A stretch of DNA of 64,000 bases from Acanthaster planci (Eukaryota > Echinodermata > Asteroidea > Valvatida > Acanthasteridae). Numbering within the stretch: the first letter of the stretch is position 1; each line of letters opens with the position of its first letter. Below the pieces are notes generated by a model. That model did no database searches. It was not told the DNA's origin and saw nothing but the letters and a program-made list of their open reading frames with translations. The stretch spans positions 1 through 64,000 of the forward strand of contig NW_019091613.1 of NCBI RefSeq assembly GCF_001949145.1. Reading direction: 5' to 3'. Shown here piece after piece: positions 21,601-31,200 of the stretch. The position numbers were made by a program, and so were the translations under genes.

Positions 21601-24449
21601 ATCTGGAAAAAAAAACTGAGGTGGGCCAGTGGATATATGCAAACTATGTCAATAGTAGAACAGCTTGCTAGATAGAGTTGAAAACCACATCCAAGTTCGA
21701 ACCCACATGGGAACCCAATCACACCAGCCTGTCTTGTCATTGATTTGCATCATTCACTGATATTATTTTCATATTTTTTACAAATGTATAGCTTGATTTA
21801 AATTATAGTTGGTTTCTACTTTCAAAACCTTGTGGTTTTGGCTGGAGTTGCTGGAAATAAGTTGACAAGTTTGCATGCAACTTTTGCTTCAATGATGTCA
21901 TGATTACGTGTTAACATCGTCCCTTGTCTAAAGTAGACTGACCTTACATGTTCCTTTTTTTCCCACTTTTTGTGAATTTGCTGGACAAACACCCTAACAA
22001 ACCAGCCTTGTAACATTCAAATTATGTGAATGATACAATTTAGTGCAAAGTTTACGCGATGAAGAAAGCCACTTTTTACTTCAGATGCAAAACCATGTGA
22101 TTCGTGATCGTGAAGATTGAGGAAGTTGAAAACACTTTGTGACAGAGCTAGTCTGAGCACAGTGTCTCTTTTAATTGGCTTGATGCATGATATGAAGTCA
22201 TTTTCCAGGCTACTGTACGTGCTGTAAATTGTCTTGTGCAANNNNNNNNNNNNNNNNNNNNNNNNNNNNNNNNNNNNNNNNNNNNNNNNNNNNNNNNNNN
22301 NNNNNNNNNNNNNNNNNNNNNNNNNNNNNNNNNNNNNNNNNNNNNNNNNNNNNNNNNNNNNNNNNNNNNNNNNNNNNNNNNNNNNNNNNNNNNNNNNNNN
22401 NNNNNNNNNNNNNNNNNNNNNNNNNNNNNNNNNNNNNNNNNNNNNNNNNNNNNNNNNNNNNNNNNNNNNNNNNNNNNNNNNNNNNNNNNNNNNNNNNNNN
22501 NNNNNNNNNNNNNNNNNNNNNNNNNNNNNNNNNNNNNNNNNNNNNNNNNNNNNNNNNNNNNNNNNNNNNNNNNNNNNNNNNNNNNNNNNNNNNNNNNNNN
22601 NNNNNNNNNNNNNNNNNNNNNNNNNAAGTTCGTGTACAGTTACCTGTATGCCAGTCACTCCTTAAACTTCTTGTCAGAGCAAACCATGACATGCTTTCTT
22701 GATGTCAGGTTAGTTTCAGTTGATTAAGAATGTGGAAGGCAAACAGCACAGATCTGAGAATGCTCATCCTAGGATTTCGGTATTTTAGACAAAGATGCAT
22801 TGACAGATTTACGAGTGGTTATGAAGGCAAGAACCAGCCCCCGTAGCAACCAGTGGAATGGAGAACAGCATACTTGTGTAATTGAAGGCTTTGAATTGTT
22901 CCATAGGAGAAAAATGTACCCCTCTAGTTTGCCTTGATACAGTAAATTCCCATTACAACACTCACAGATCTAACGCTCAACCAGATAGAATACTTCTTTT
23001 TGACATCTCCGGCTGTTCCTCCATTGCTTGTGTGCATTCAACTTTGGTCCCTGAAACAAAAAAAATTGCTCTGAGAAATGGTTTCTGTTAAAACACCACA
23101 AAGTTTGGACGTTGGATTTTTGTGAAGTGCGGTGGTACCACATCAGCGGGAATGGAGTGCCCACCTGTATCGACCATCGCTGCATGAGCCCAGCCATGGT
23201 CCAACAGAAATCACACTTCACCTGACCGCTGAAAATAACTTTGTACTGAGAGCTGAAGATAAATACATGACAGTGGACCAAAAATGTTATGCACAAAGAG
23301 GAATGTGTAAAATTTCTTGATGCGGTTGCATTAATTATAGAGCTTGACAAAGATAACGCTGAAATAAGTTTGGTCCCTCTTAGAGGGCTAGAATAGGAAT
23401 CTGCTGTGGTAACAAAAAAGTGTATTCAGTAGTAAAAATGGCAGTATAACTGTTCGCTGATTTTTTTTCTAGTTGATTTTCCAGTAAAAGTGAGGATACA
23501 CCTCCTGGACAAGATGGCTGACGTAGAGTAAGTTAAAACAATTACCATCATCCTGAACCACTCAAAACATCCTAAATTCAGCACCTGATTGTGGTTGATT
23601 TGGACGGATTTGAGACTGCAGAGCCCCAGTAGTCTACATTGATGATGATGCCCCCAGTTTTGTTGGGTCCAAAGAATGTTCCATGAAAATACTGTATAGA
23701 GTTGGATTCTGGTAGATCTAGGAAGTTTCTCAGAAAAAGGAAGGACCATCTGTAATCCACTTACAGATGGCATTATTTTGACCTTACATCTTGGCTTTCA
23801 GAAAGAGGCAGGAAAGATCAGCCAACTTTCAATCAGTCATGTACAGTCAAACGCCGCAAATACTGTACTGACCCGTAAGGGATTTATGAACAATATTTGT
23901 ACAATTTTTCATGAGCCGACCTCATATTTTGCAACACTGCAGAGCTCTGCCGCAGAGTGGAATTAAATTGTTAACAATGGGCCATGTACAGTGGTCAAGT
24001 TCAGTACACAGTCCACCTGTACAGCCTTCGCAGACTTTGTGTATACGAACAAAACAAATGAAAGGATGGGCATTTATGGGCGTCCGCTGGCAGTGACTCG
24101 GGGCAGTGTGCCAGTTTAACCCATCAGCCGTCCCACTATGTGCTTGCTGCCAGATCTTGTTTACTGACCTGGCACAAATTGGTATACTCAAGTCAGCACA
24201 TGTGTGAAACTATTTTCGTACCTCATTTTGATGTGTCTTGAGAAGTTAGGGCACCAAATGTTCAGTCCTTCAGGGGTTAGAGCGCCAAAAAGTTAGTTTT
24301 TGTTCTTGATTGGTCTTTGGCATCCTAGTGTTCATGTTTTAACCTGTTGCAGGCACCGTCTGGCTGCGGGTACCAGTGAGAAAATCCAACTGGGCTCTCT
24401 ACTGGCAGCTTTCCAAGTGGCTCGAGACATGGTGATGGCCGAGGCGTGA
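6675..24449 (+). CDS. RFC5: Replication factor C subunit 5 (36-kDa clamp-loader ATPase)
   Basis: RFC5 is a small AAA+ subunit of the RFC clamp loader, which opens PCNA and places it on primer-template DNA in the nucleus. Exons that splice in phase are 6675-6715, 8936-9000, 10381-10517, 15200-15353, 15616-15775, 16351-16432, 16811-16963, 23473-23527 and 24353-24449 (TGA). Walker [10 protein letters not shown] is in exon 3 and Walker B DEADAM in exon 4. The SRC arginine-finger motif (LQSRCTRF) is in exon 5. The 3' exons encode the collar region, ending RDMVMAEA. The ATG gives [14 protein letters not shown], joined to VEKYRP by a split Trp codon. The stretch normally reading KGLALxDILTExHLFVHR is missing. 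Phase arithmetic predicts a 55-nt exon, probably in the N gap at 22242-22625; with it the protein would be about 332 residues, near the usual 340. The donor of the 16811 exon (GTTGCC) is the least certain junction. An AATAAA lies at 24784-24789. Confidence 0.95.
7999..8162. mobile_element. Small palindromic MITE-like element
   Basis: Two inverted arms of about 40 bp, 8000-8040 and 8121-8162, face each other across an 80-bp centre. The left arm reads AGGTGTTTCACAATAGTG then GAGTTTGCAACA. The right arm is its reverse complement with a few mismatches (TGTTGCAAACTC, then TTGTGAATCACCT). No clear target-site duplication was found. It lies in RFC5 intron 1 and has no coding capacity. Confidence 0.65.
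8347..8595. mobile_element. Non-autonomous DNA transposon with 9-bp target duplication (Mutator-like)
   Basis: The 231-bp element at 8356-8586 begins TAGCCCCACAATATGGCT and ends with the reverse-complement form AGCCACATTATGGGGCTA. CCTCAAAGT occurs directly on both sides (8347-8355 and 8587-8595). Inner segments also pair: ACCATTCCC...GGAGAGTCCC on the left matches GGGACTCTCC...GAATGGTAT on the right, so almost the whole element folds back. Long terminal inverted repeats with a 9-bp duplication fit the Mutator group, though an 8-bp family cannot be excluded. It is in RFC5 intron 1. Confidence 0.75.
10917..15144. mobile_element. hAT-like DNA element with 8-bp TSD, 4.2 kb, in RFC5 intron 3
   Basis: GGTCCAAG occurs directly at 10917-10924 and 15137-15144. 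Between these copies the sequence begins CAGGGTTGTTGA and ends TCACACAACCCTA, an imperfect terminal inverted repeat. Both ends continue into ATTTAAATCGGATTT/AAATCCGATTTAAAT tracts (about 10960-11000 and 15050-15115). An 8-bp TSD and a CAGGG terminus are hAT traits. No transposase was recognised. Two subterminal segments (about 11650-11690 and, inverted, 14705-14755) share GTTTAACCAT..GGAAG.ACACA.AAGGA, so there is a second layer of inverted structure. A LINE fragment occupies the middle. All of it sits between the RFC5 exons carrying Walker A and Walker B. Confidence 0.8.
11970..14450 (+). mobile_element. 5'-truncated, frameshifted non-LTR retrotransposon (CR1/L2/Jockey-like)
   Basis: The reading frame, broken by several shifts, covers the region before the RT (YKTYRNILT, then [13 protein letters not shown], about 12045-12110) and the RT fingers (SSGLDG). 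It also has motif A ([13 protein letters not shown], about 12812), GVPQGSI (about 12990), the FADDTTIF catalytic motif (about 13095) and a C-terminal thumb/connection ending at a stop at 13929. Frame changes fall near 12110, 12940 (at a small duplication of TACCAGGCACCTGTTAG-type sequence), 13260 and 13640. No apurinic-type endonuclease or ORF1 is present, so it is 5'-truncated. The tail (13930-14450) has an A-run at 14398-14411, an AATAAA and a terminal CTTGAATCTTGAAT microsatellite, typical of CR1/L2 3' ends. The 5' boundary is approximate. It is a dead copy nested in the hAT-like element. Confidence 0.85.
16648..16737. repeat. Exact-looking 45-bp tandem duplication
   Basis: Two adjacent copies of a 45-bp segment beginning TCCAGGCTAAAACCCACAAA lie at 16648-16692 and 16693-16737. 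They differ only at the last bases. They lie in the RFC5 intron just before the exon at 16811, so the duplication moved the branch-point region about 45 bp further from the upstream exon. The near-identity suggests a recent event or an assembly duplication. Confidence 0.85.
17010..17735. repeat. 36-bp minisatellite, left block
   Basis: Degenerate copies of a 36-bp unit (core ATTCCTTTGCCTCTTCCAAA followed by TACATAACACAAGGC) begin within about 50 bp of the RFC5 exon that ends at 16963. Copies are worn at the left edge (17010-17230) and cleaner at 17270-17640, where a sub-block with AACAAACAGC is repeated three times. The block is cut at 17735 by an inserted DNA element and resumes at 18554. 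The 36-bp period keeps several reading frames open; this is not taken as coding. Confidence 0.85.
17728..18561. mobile_element. hAT-like non-autonomous element inserted into the minisatellite
   Basis: The 818-bp element at 17736-18553 begins CAGTGTTGTAGTACTCG and ends AGTACTTGACTACAACACTG after a degenerate stretch, giving a terminal inverted repeat of at least 12 bp. It is flanked by the 8-bp direct duplication TTCCTTTG (17728-17735 and 18554-18561), which is itself part of the minisatellite unit. The ends are packed with degenerate inverted TACTCG/CGAGTA motifs (about 17745-17900 and 18400-18540). The 8-bp TSD and CAGTG terminus fit hAT. No transposase frame is visible. Confidence 0.85.
18554..19905. 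repeat. 36-bp minisatellite, right block
   Basis: About 37 further copies of the same 36-bp unit follow the inserted element. The most uniform run is 19250-19490, where units differ mainly in AACACAAGG versus AATACAAGG and in CCTTAGCC versus CCTTTGCC. Copies decay toward 19900. A uniform centre and worn edges are expected of arrays evolving by unequal exchange. The minus strand can be read as a 12-residue repeat ([12 protein letters not shown]) for more than 130 codons because 36 is a multiple of three. The array lies in an RFC5 intron and no start or splice context supports translation. Confidence 0.9.
20643..21386 (-). CDS. Penelope-like reverse transcriptase (partial, likely defunct)
   Basis: An open frame of 247 codons carries RT motif A ([12 protein letters not shown], near the start), motif B ([21 protein letters not shown] in part, about residues 79-98) and the catalytic motif RYVDDTFV. 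It then has the family-specific [14 protein letters not shown] and [14 protein letters not shown] blocks. These are diagnostic of Penelope-like retroelements rather than LINEs or LTR elements. The frame starts inside the junction with the inverted arm, so the apparent Met is unlikely to be the native start. It stops soon after the RT ([10 protein letters not shown]) with no endonuclease domain. The catalytic Asp pair is intact. Confidence 0.9.
   Translation of the reverse strand: MLVRCSSDVHPSFDVVSLFTNVPTSKACTIAKDRLLQDHSLSDRTNLTPHQIHDLPISCVSSSCFQWRDKFFEQSSGTSMGSPLSPVLADLFMEEFEQTALFSADLKPSVWIRYVDDTFVVWPHSPQDLQLFLQHLNSQHNDIQFTMEKEQHGRIAFLDVEVSRLPDGTLSRTVYRKPTHTDRYLNNWSFHHPSIKASVNRTLVRRAYNICDQDHLEPELHHISTALQRKNTGFTISDIWRPILNPS
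21461..21494 (+). ncRNA. Hammerhead-ribozyme-like motif in the right Penelope arm
   Basis: CTGATGA is followed by a stem (GAGCA / TGCTC, loop AAGCATAC), then GAAAC and GTC. The order is core box, stem II, GAAA, and a very short ACGT-type stem III next to the GTC cleavage triplet. Flanking CTC and GAG can start stem I. This matches the minimal hammerheads reported in Penelope-like elements; one extra C sits between CTGATGA and stem II. It reads on the plus strand, opposite to the RT. The matching arm at about 20369-20400 (minus sense) has CTAATGA, which breaks the core. Confidence 0.65.
22242..22625. other. Assembly gap (384 N) inside RFC5
   Basis: The sequence is unknown. It lies in the RFC5 interval where one exon is missing between 16963 and 23473, and it is the most likely place for that exon. 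Confidence 0.95.
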
Positions 24450-26060
24450 TGGGATATTGTGACTGAGGAATGCTGGGAGGTATGATGTCATCTCACTTGA
24501 TAGTTATTTCAGTGATGAGCTTACAGCTTTTGACAAGCCCTCTGGGCCACATCTTGAAACATGGATGTTTCCTGACTCCAACTAGGTCACCAACTTGGGG
24601 ATTGCTGCTTATAACTATGGGTCTGGTTTTTGATCCTGGGATTTGTACGATAGTCCTCATTTCTTCATCTCTAAAAGGACTGACAACTGTTGAGGTTTAT
24701 ATAAATAGTTGAGCTGAACGAGAAGAAGCATCTAAAGCTTCCTATTAGGGTAAAAGACCTAATGTTTAGAGTTCAGAGAGGGAAATAAAGCCAGAAATGG
24801 GAGTTGCAAGAGGGCGTACAAAAGGAAAAAGAACATAAAGAAGCTGAGGGAAAAGAGATCAAAGGGGATGAGAATCACCAGTTTGCTTGAAAATACCTTG
24901 AAATTGCCCCCATGGACTGTTCATGCTTGTCAGTTCCTTGCGTATGAATGCTCCCCCCTGAAAATTACCACCCTGGGAAAAAGTGCTTTGGCCCCCTCCC
25001 CCACCCCCTGCCTTGGAAAAAAATCCGACTGAGTCCCATAAAGCCAGGGATTTTAATATAATATATACACCATTTACTATAATAGAGCTTCTCCAATCAA
25101 GGCTGTTGCCTAGCAACTGATGGCTGTTGCTAAGGAGACATTTTACTTTTTTAATCATTTCAGAGGGTGAATGGAGGTTCTCATCATAGCATTTGGACTG
25201 TGTCAATTAACTTTCTTGTACTTTCGGATATAAACAGGTTTGGTAATTTTTCAACAAATACAATGTACAGAGTGTTCCGTTTTGCATTAAACAAGAAAAC
25301 TGACCTCTTTAATGTGTAATTTGTGTTACCTGATTCAAGTAGAATGCCCATTGGTAATAACCAGGCCTATCAAAGGTTAGAATGCCTGCTAGCTCAACAT
25401 ACAAGTCTTCCCTTCCCCCCCCCCCACAATTTCACTCATACATGTGCATGTATTTATTTCACCAATTTTGTGGGGACTGAAAATGTTACTGGGCCAGAGA
25501 ATAATGTTGTAACAAGTCACTAAATTTGGTGTCAAGTTGAGTCATTTTAACATTGTGACTCGAGTCATCAGGTCAAAAAGTTGAATCACTGTAGTTGAAT
25601 CAAGTACCGAGCTTGAGTCAATTTGAGTCACAAATTTGTCAACAAAATACTTTGGTATACATGTATTTATTTTCATTTAGACTCACTGAAAATAAGTGAA
25701 AATTTTGCTTTTCATTCTTTTGAGACTCGAGTCTTGTAAGCTTGTACTCTCCTCATGAGACTCAAGTCATTTGGTCACAGGCTTGAATCAAGTCATTCGC
25801 CAATTGGGAGTTAATTTTGACAAGTCAGACTTGATTAAATGCCCCAACTCAATCCTGATTTGCCTTAAAAAGAAATTGTCCTTTTTACCACTGAAAGCCT
25901 GCCCATGCATGAGAACAAAAATTATTACAATCCTGTGAACCAAAGCTGGTGATGGTCTGCCTTGGTCAGTGTTTTGACAAATTATGCCCCCCTCAATGTA
26001 CTTCTGCTACGCCACTACACTACCTTCCTGAATATTCTAGTGAGATGGTGAAGGTGCATA
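24450..26060. other. RFC5: RFC5 3' untranslated region and repeat-bearing spacer
   Basis: After the RFC5 stop an AATAAA at 24784-24789 is the first good poly(A) signal. From about 25500 to 25870 the sequence is a degenerate run of GACTCAAGTC / GACTTGAGTC-like motifs (for example GACTCGAGTC at 25557 and 25725), resembling a worn inverted-repeat element. No coding exon was recognised. Confidence 0.5.
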
Positions 26061-26231
26061 TACAGTCAAACCTCGCTAATAAGAGCACTGTTAATGCAAG
26101 ACACTGCTTATAACAAGAAAAATTACAGGTTCCAATCCTTCCTTTTTTTCATTCCTGATAATACAAGATTTTTGTTATAACAAGGTAATTTGCCAAGTCC
26201 GAAGGACCTCTTATTAACAAGTTTGACTGTA
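26061..26231. mobile_element. pogo/Tigger-type MITE
   Basis: The 167-bp element at 26063-26229 begins CAGTCAAACCTCGCTAATAAG and ends CTTATTAACAAGTTTGACTG, with TA on both sides (26061-26062 and 26230-26231). The CAGTCAAACCTCG-type terminus and TA target duplication are characteristic of the Tigger/pogo branch of the Tc1/mariner superfamily. Inner segments (TTATAACAAGAAAAATTAC / GTTATAACAAGGTAATTT) also pair. It is non-coding and lies between the convergent RFC5 and PPM1D genes. Confidence 0.85.
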
Positions 26232-28252
26232 TTCCCAGGACATTACTGTTGGGAATCTTGGTGAATCCATACATCACTAAGCTGCACCCAGCTGTATTAT
26301 TCTCTTCATTAGAAGAACCATTCTTCTCATTCCCGTAAAAAAAAAGACAAAAAATGCTTGACCTATGAAGAGTCGTTACCAGTCCTGTAAACTGTGACAA
26401 AGATTCTGTGCATTTATGGGAAATTACAAAAAGTACCGACAAGGGATTATTTCTCGGGATACATTAATTACAATGTACCACCCTTTATTACCAGTTTCCC
26501 ACAAAACACTTCTAGTCAAACAAGCTACACCTAGTTTTCACTAAACCTGGACACAAATTACATGTATTCAATTCTGTACATATGTGGAGTATAAATTACA
26601 TTATTTCCATGTACATGTTATACAAATGCAGCAGGTGGAAGCTTTGAAAATAGAACAGGTAAAATATTTCATGTTCCATTTCGAGATTCAACAATGAATT
26701 AGCCACTGCAGAAGTCACGTGACATAAAAAAATACGTCTATAAAACAAATACAGTGGTATAGAAGTTCTATACTATGAAAAGGTTGAATTCCATCAGGCT
26801 TCAGTGTGCATCATGTGGTATAAAATGGAATCACCCAAAAAGACGTGCTGTAGATACAATAATGGGTAAGGGCAGGTGTAAGTCACTCAGTACTGGCTTT
26901 TTTTTTCTCGCATTTAGTTTAGCTCTGAATACAGAGCAATAAAAACCAATGCCCATACAACACAGTACAATGTAAACTTTTAATTGGATGTTAAAACTTG
27001 AACTTAAAAATTATTAAAAAAAAGTCCCCGCTGAGCTGACTTTAGCATGTTAGCTGTCATTGAAAAGATTGCACAAGTATTTAAAATTCTTTTGTGACAC
27101 CAAGGGTGTTTATGATGAAGTACATGTATTTGAGTTTTGCTTATAAAATGTTTTCCCTGAAAAATGGCGTCAGTAGCCCATTTTGGTAACACCATGGACT
27201 TGAAGGTCTGTGGCTGAAAAAGAATGCGATTAATGCGGTCCATGGTTCTCAAGCTGATTATTTTTGATCTTAACATAAATTTTCTAGCATCTATAGTCTA
27301 TAAACTATAGTCTTTATTCACAAGTCAGCCATGTTGAAATTAGAAAGCAAGGTTAACTCTTTATTTTGGGAACTCCGAAGTTGAAATGGAAATGAAATGT
27401 CACGACAAATGACATTGTACCCGTCTTCTCTGACAATGAATGCAACTTCTTAGTGCCCATAATCAGGCTGAACTTTTTAGACACTCCAGATTTACTCCAA
27501 CATGGACCAAAACCAGTCCGATTGCATACCCAATGGGGAACATTTTAATTTTAAAACACTTATCTAAAAAAAAAAAAAAAAAAAATAGCCTACATGTTCA
27601 CGTTTTCGGGAAAAATCTTATACAAATTTATCCATTTATGTTTACAAAGTATATGTAGATACAATTCAATTCATGGCAACGGTTTCCATGTTGGCTGCTC
27701 ATTCAAAAATGAAATTTTAATATTTACATTTTCATGAAAATTATTAAATGACCTCAAATTGGATTTCATCATACAATTGATATTTAAGAATTGCAAGTTT
27801 AAAGAGGTTATCTTATAAATCAGATACAGTACTTTGTATGTTACAGGCAATTTAGTTAATATCAGCAAAGTTGATGTTGGCCCAAAATCAACTTGGCTGA
27901 TAAAAATTAGCATTAGGGAAAAAGTGATCTTAACCCACTCTCCACACTGACAAGAAAATTTAAAGTTAGACTTAAATTTCAAGTACAAAATGCTTATGTA
28001 CCAAACACTGTATGACAACTAAAGAATACATATAAAAAGGTGAAGGAAAAAAGTACTAAAATTTGTCACTAAAAAAGGTGCAACCATCAGCATTGATAGC
28101 CATATGTAAAATGCACAAGTTTAAGCAATAAGCATTGTTTACTAAAAAGATTGGTTTTGTCCCCAATCAAAAAGAAAAGGGATTCACAAGTTTTCCACAA
28201 TGCATCTAACAGAAATTGACAAACTGACCAGACATGGTGGCAACACATCCAT
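26232..28252 (-). other. PPM1D: Probable PPM1D 3' untranslated region and spacer
   Basis: AT-rich sequence follows the PPM1D stop codon (28255-28253) on the minus strand. Minus-strand AATAAA signals occur at 27365-27360, 27318-27313 and 26489-26484; which one is used cannot be told from sequence. No open frame with recognisable protein is present, so a long 3' UTR converging on RFC5 is the simplest reading. Confidence 0.5.
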
Positions 28253-31200
28253 CTAGCAAGAGTTCATTAATCGTGCAGATCTGTGGCGGCCATTCACTCT
28301 CCTCCTGGCTGGCGTGAACAGCTTCTTTGGCTTAGGTGGCTGCGTGGCACTCTTGTTCAGGCTGCGTAGCGCCCTCTGTGCCAGCGGCACATCGGACTCC
28401 GTGGGCGAGTTGCGGGTGTTGTACCGCGTCTGCTTGAAGGGGCCATCCAGCTTCTTCTTCTGGCTCTTCTGGGCCCGGCCTCTGCGTGTACAGTAGTCCG
28501 GATTCCCGTTCTTGCAATAGGAGCACCGGCAGTCTTTAGTTGGGCTGTAGTCGTTGCAGCTGCTGCCGCAAAACTGGGACACGCCGTTGGTGCACTCAAA
28601 GCACTCACACTTCTCTTCCTCTTCCTCCTGGAGGTCCGGATTGGTCAGGTACTCCCGTACAATCTCGATCTTGGGCTTGTCTGTCCACTTCTTTTTCCTG
28701 AGGCAGTACGCAGCCCAATTGTTGTGGCAGTCATAGCAGTCACACTTCTCTTCCTCTTCCTCCTTTGGGGTCAGCCATGGGGAAGGGGCAGAGTCATGCC
28801 TGCGGATGCGCTTTGTGTTGCTCGCAACCGTCGAGAAGGGGGTATTGATATAAGTCTCACCGTCGGGCTTCACCCTCTTAGCTGTAGGCCAGTCAGACCA
28901 CTCGCAGTCTTCGTCCTCCAAGAACTTCCTTTTAGGTTGCCACCACTCCTCCCTGGCCTCAGCGGCCACCTCCTCTGGGGTGGGGTAGTGGAAGCGGAAG
29001 ACAAAATCCCGGTAAGCGTTGCTGTGCCGCATCTTGGGTCGAACGCTCCCAAAGCCCTGGACACCCACAAAGTCCGTCTCCCCACGGATACACAGACCCA
29101 TACCTGGGTCTTCCTCTGTTTCTTCTCTGGCCTCAGGACTTGTTAACTTTGGGGATTCTTGTGAAGAGCTTGTGGACGGCGAGCTTGCTGATGCTACAGC
29201 ACTTTCAGGAGCAGGACTACTGTCTCCTGTGGTCGCACTAGGAGAGTCTGTCTTGGCGTCACTTGTCTTGGCTGCCTCCTCTTCGTTTGTTTTGGCTGGC
29301 TCCTCTGCTGCATTTTCTCTTTTCTGTGTCTTGATTCCATTTGATGCTTTTGACGAGTCCTTCGGGAAGTCAAACATGATTGTAATGGCCGTCGTGTTGT
29401 CAGCTCGAAGTGAGCGTAGCACCCACCTGTTGATGGCATTCTTGACAAGTCGCTGTGCCATCGTCTCCCGCATTTTCTCCCCCTGCACAAAGTGAAAAAA
29501 AAATCTATTTGAAATAACAATGCTGAATGACAGTGAAACTGAATAACACTTAGTATGCCATATCCCTATTGACCTTCTCAGTGTTAAGAAGTCTTAACTC
29601 TACAGTTAAAGGGTTCATGAAAAGTTGTTTCTATTTGTTATAATTGGAAACTGTACATTTTTAAATGATATCCAGAATGTTAAAAATTAATGCTTTGATT
29701 AAAATATAGGAGACAACAATTTGGTGAAACTGCCCTGCCCCCGCGTGGGAATGGCCCCGCCTCCGAGTGGTATCTCATTAACATAGAAAATCTGCATATC
29801 TGTGATGTACATTTGAGAAGACATCATCGCAAGCCGCTAACGCGTCAATACATATCCCCGGTCGAGTTTGACAACTTCAGTCCAATTTTGGGTGTTTTAG
29901 AGATAATGCCAATCAGACTTGTTGCCGCAGGCAGCAGCAACACCTATAAAGATTGGATAAGCCTGCAAAACCTTCCAACCAAAGTGAAATTTAGATGAAT
30001 TTGGGCATCGAAAATCAGGCCGATCAGGACAAATGGTCAGGACCAACAGAGAGTTCCAAACTGACCATTTCGAGTCACATTGTTTTCTTCTGAACACGCA
30101 CAACTAGTTTTGCAGATGCTGCGCGCACGATCTGTGGGAAAAACTGAAAGTGGAGCTTTCATGAAATGCGAACAACATACCCCATGTACGCATGCTTTTA
30201 CCATATGCGTGGGCATTGTATACATGGACATGAACATGTATGTAGTTTACGATCGAACATTCCACAGGCATGTAAACTGTGCGTGTCCAATGTCCATGTT
30301 CCTCTCAGGTGTAGACAAACCCAAAGGGTGCCTGACTATAATTTGGGTTCTCAAATGTACATGTACATCACCCACAACGCCATCATTTGTCAGGATTAAA
30401 ACATTCATCTGAGGGTTCAGTAAAACGAACCACAAATGGACTTCAAGTCCATTTTTACATTCCCTATCGTGTTATTGGCATAGTAGGGAATATTTTAAAC
30501 AATTAATCCACAGTTTGTCCATGGAGGTCTTCATGGACTCTTTAAGTTCAGTTTTCAAACAACCAATAAAAATAGTGCAATCCACTTTTATTTCAGTGTT
30601 TATGAATAGAGTAATGTACACCAAGGCTTCAACTAGTCTTGTGCGTAATGGTCATGGCACGGTCTAGGACATAGCGTGTTTATCGATAAAACTAAGCCAA
30701 GACACAACACATATAATAAATGTTCAACAGAAAGCACTACCACATGGTCAAACATGGACTACAATATCAACTTTTTTTGCAGCCAAACATATTTGGAAAC
30801 AGTAACGTGAAGACGAACTATGACTCAAATTACACTGAAGGTACCTGCATAATCAGCAGCAAGAGTTAATGACGTGGGACTGAAAAGCCGTTTTTGAACT
30901 GTTTGGAACATGGGAATTGCTTCACAATGACAGAGTGGGTAATAATACATGTACGTTTATCCTTCCTCCTGGACTCCCAATTAGAAAATAAATAGGGCAA
31001 AAAATGTGAAGATAGCATTCAATACCCACCTTGTGTGCCAAATTACTGATAGAAATTCTTCCTAAGTAAATTCATTAGGAAATAACAAAAAAAAAAAAAC
31101 ACATCAGAAGGCTGTTGCTGGGTGAGTTCTAGATGCAGATATCATTTATTTTCCTTTCTAGTGATTTATAAGCAATCAGAAAGTGATGTCCAAAAAGTTG

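Noticed and set aside
22017-22727. Frames running through the N block
   Set aside because: They consist of unknown bases and carry no information.
28314-29495. Plus-strand frames opposite the last PPM1D exon
   Set aside because: They are antisense shadows of a GC-richer coding exon.
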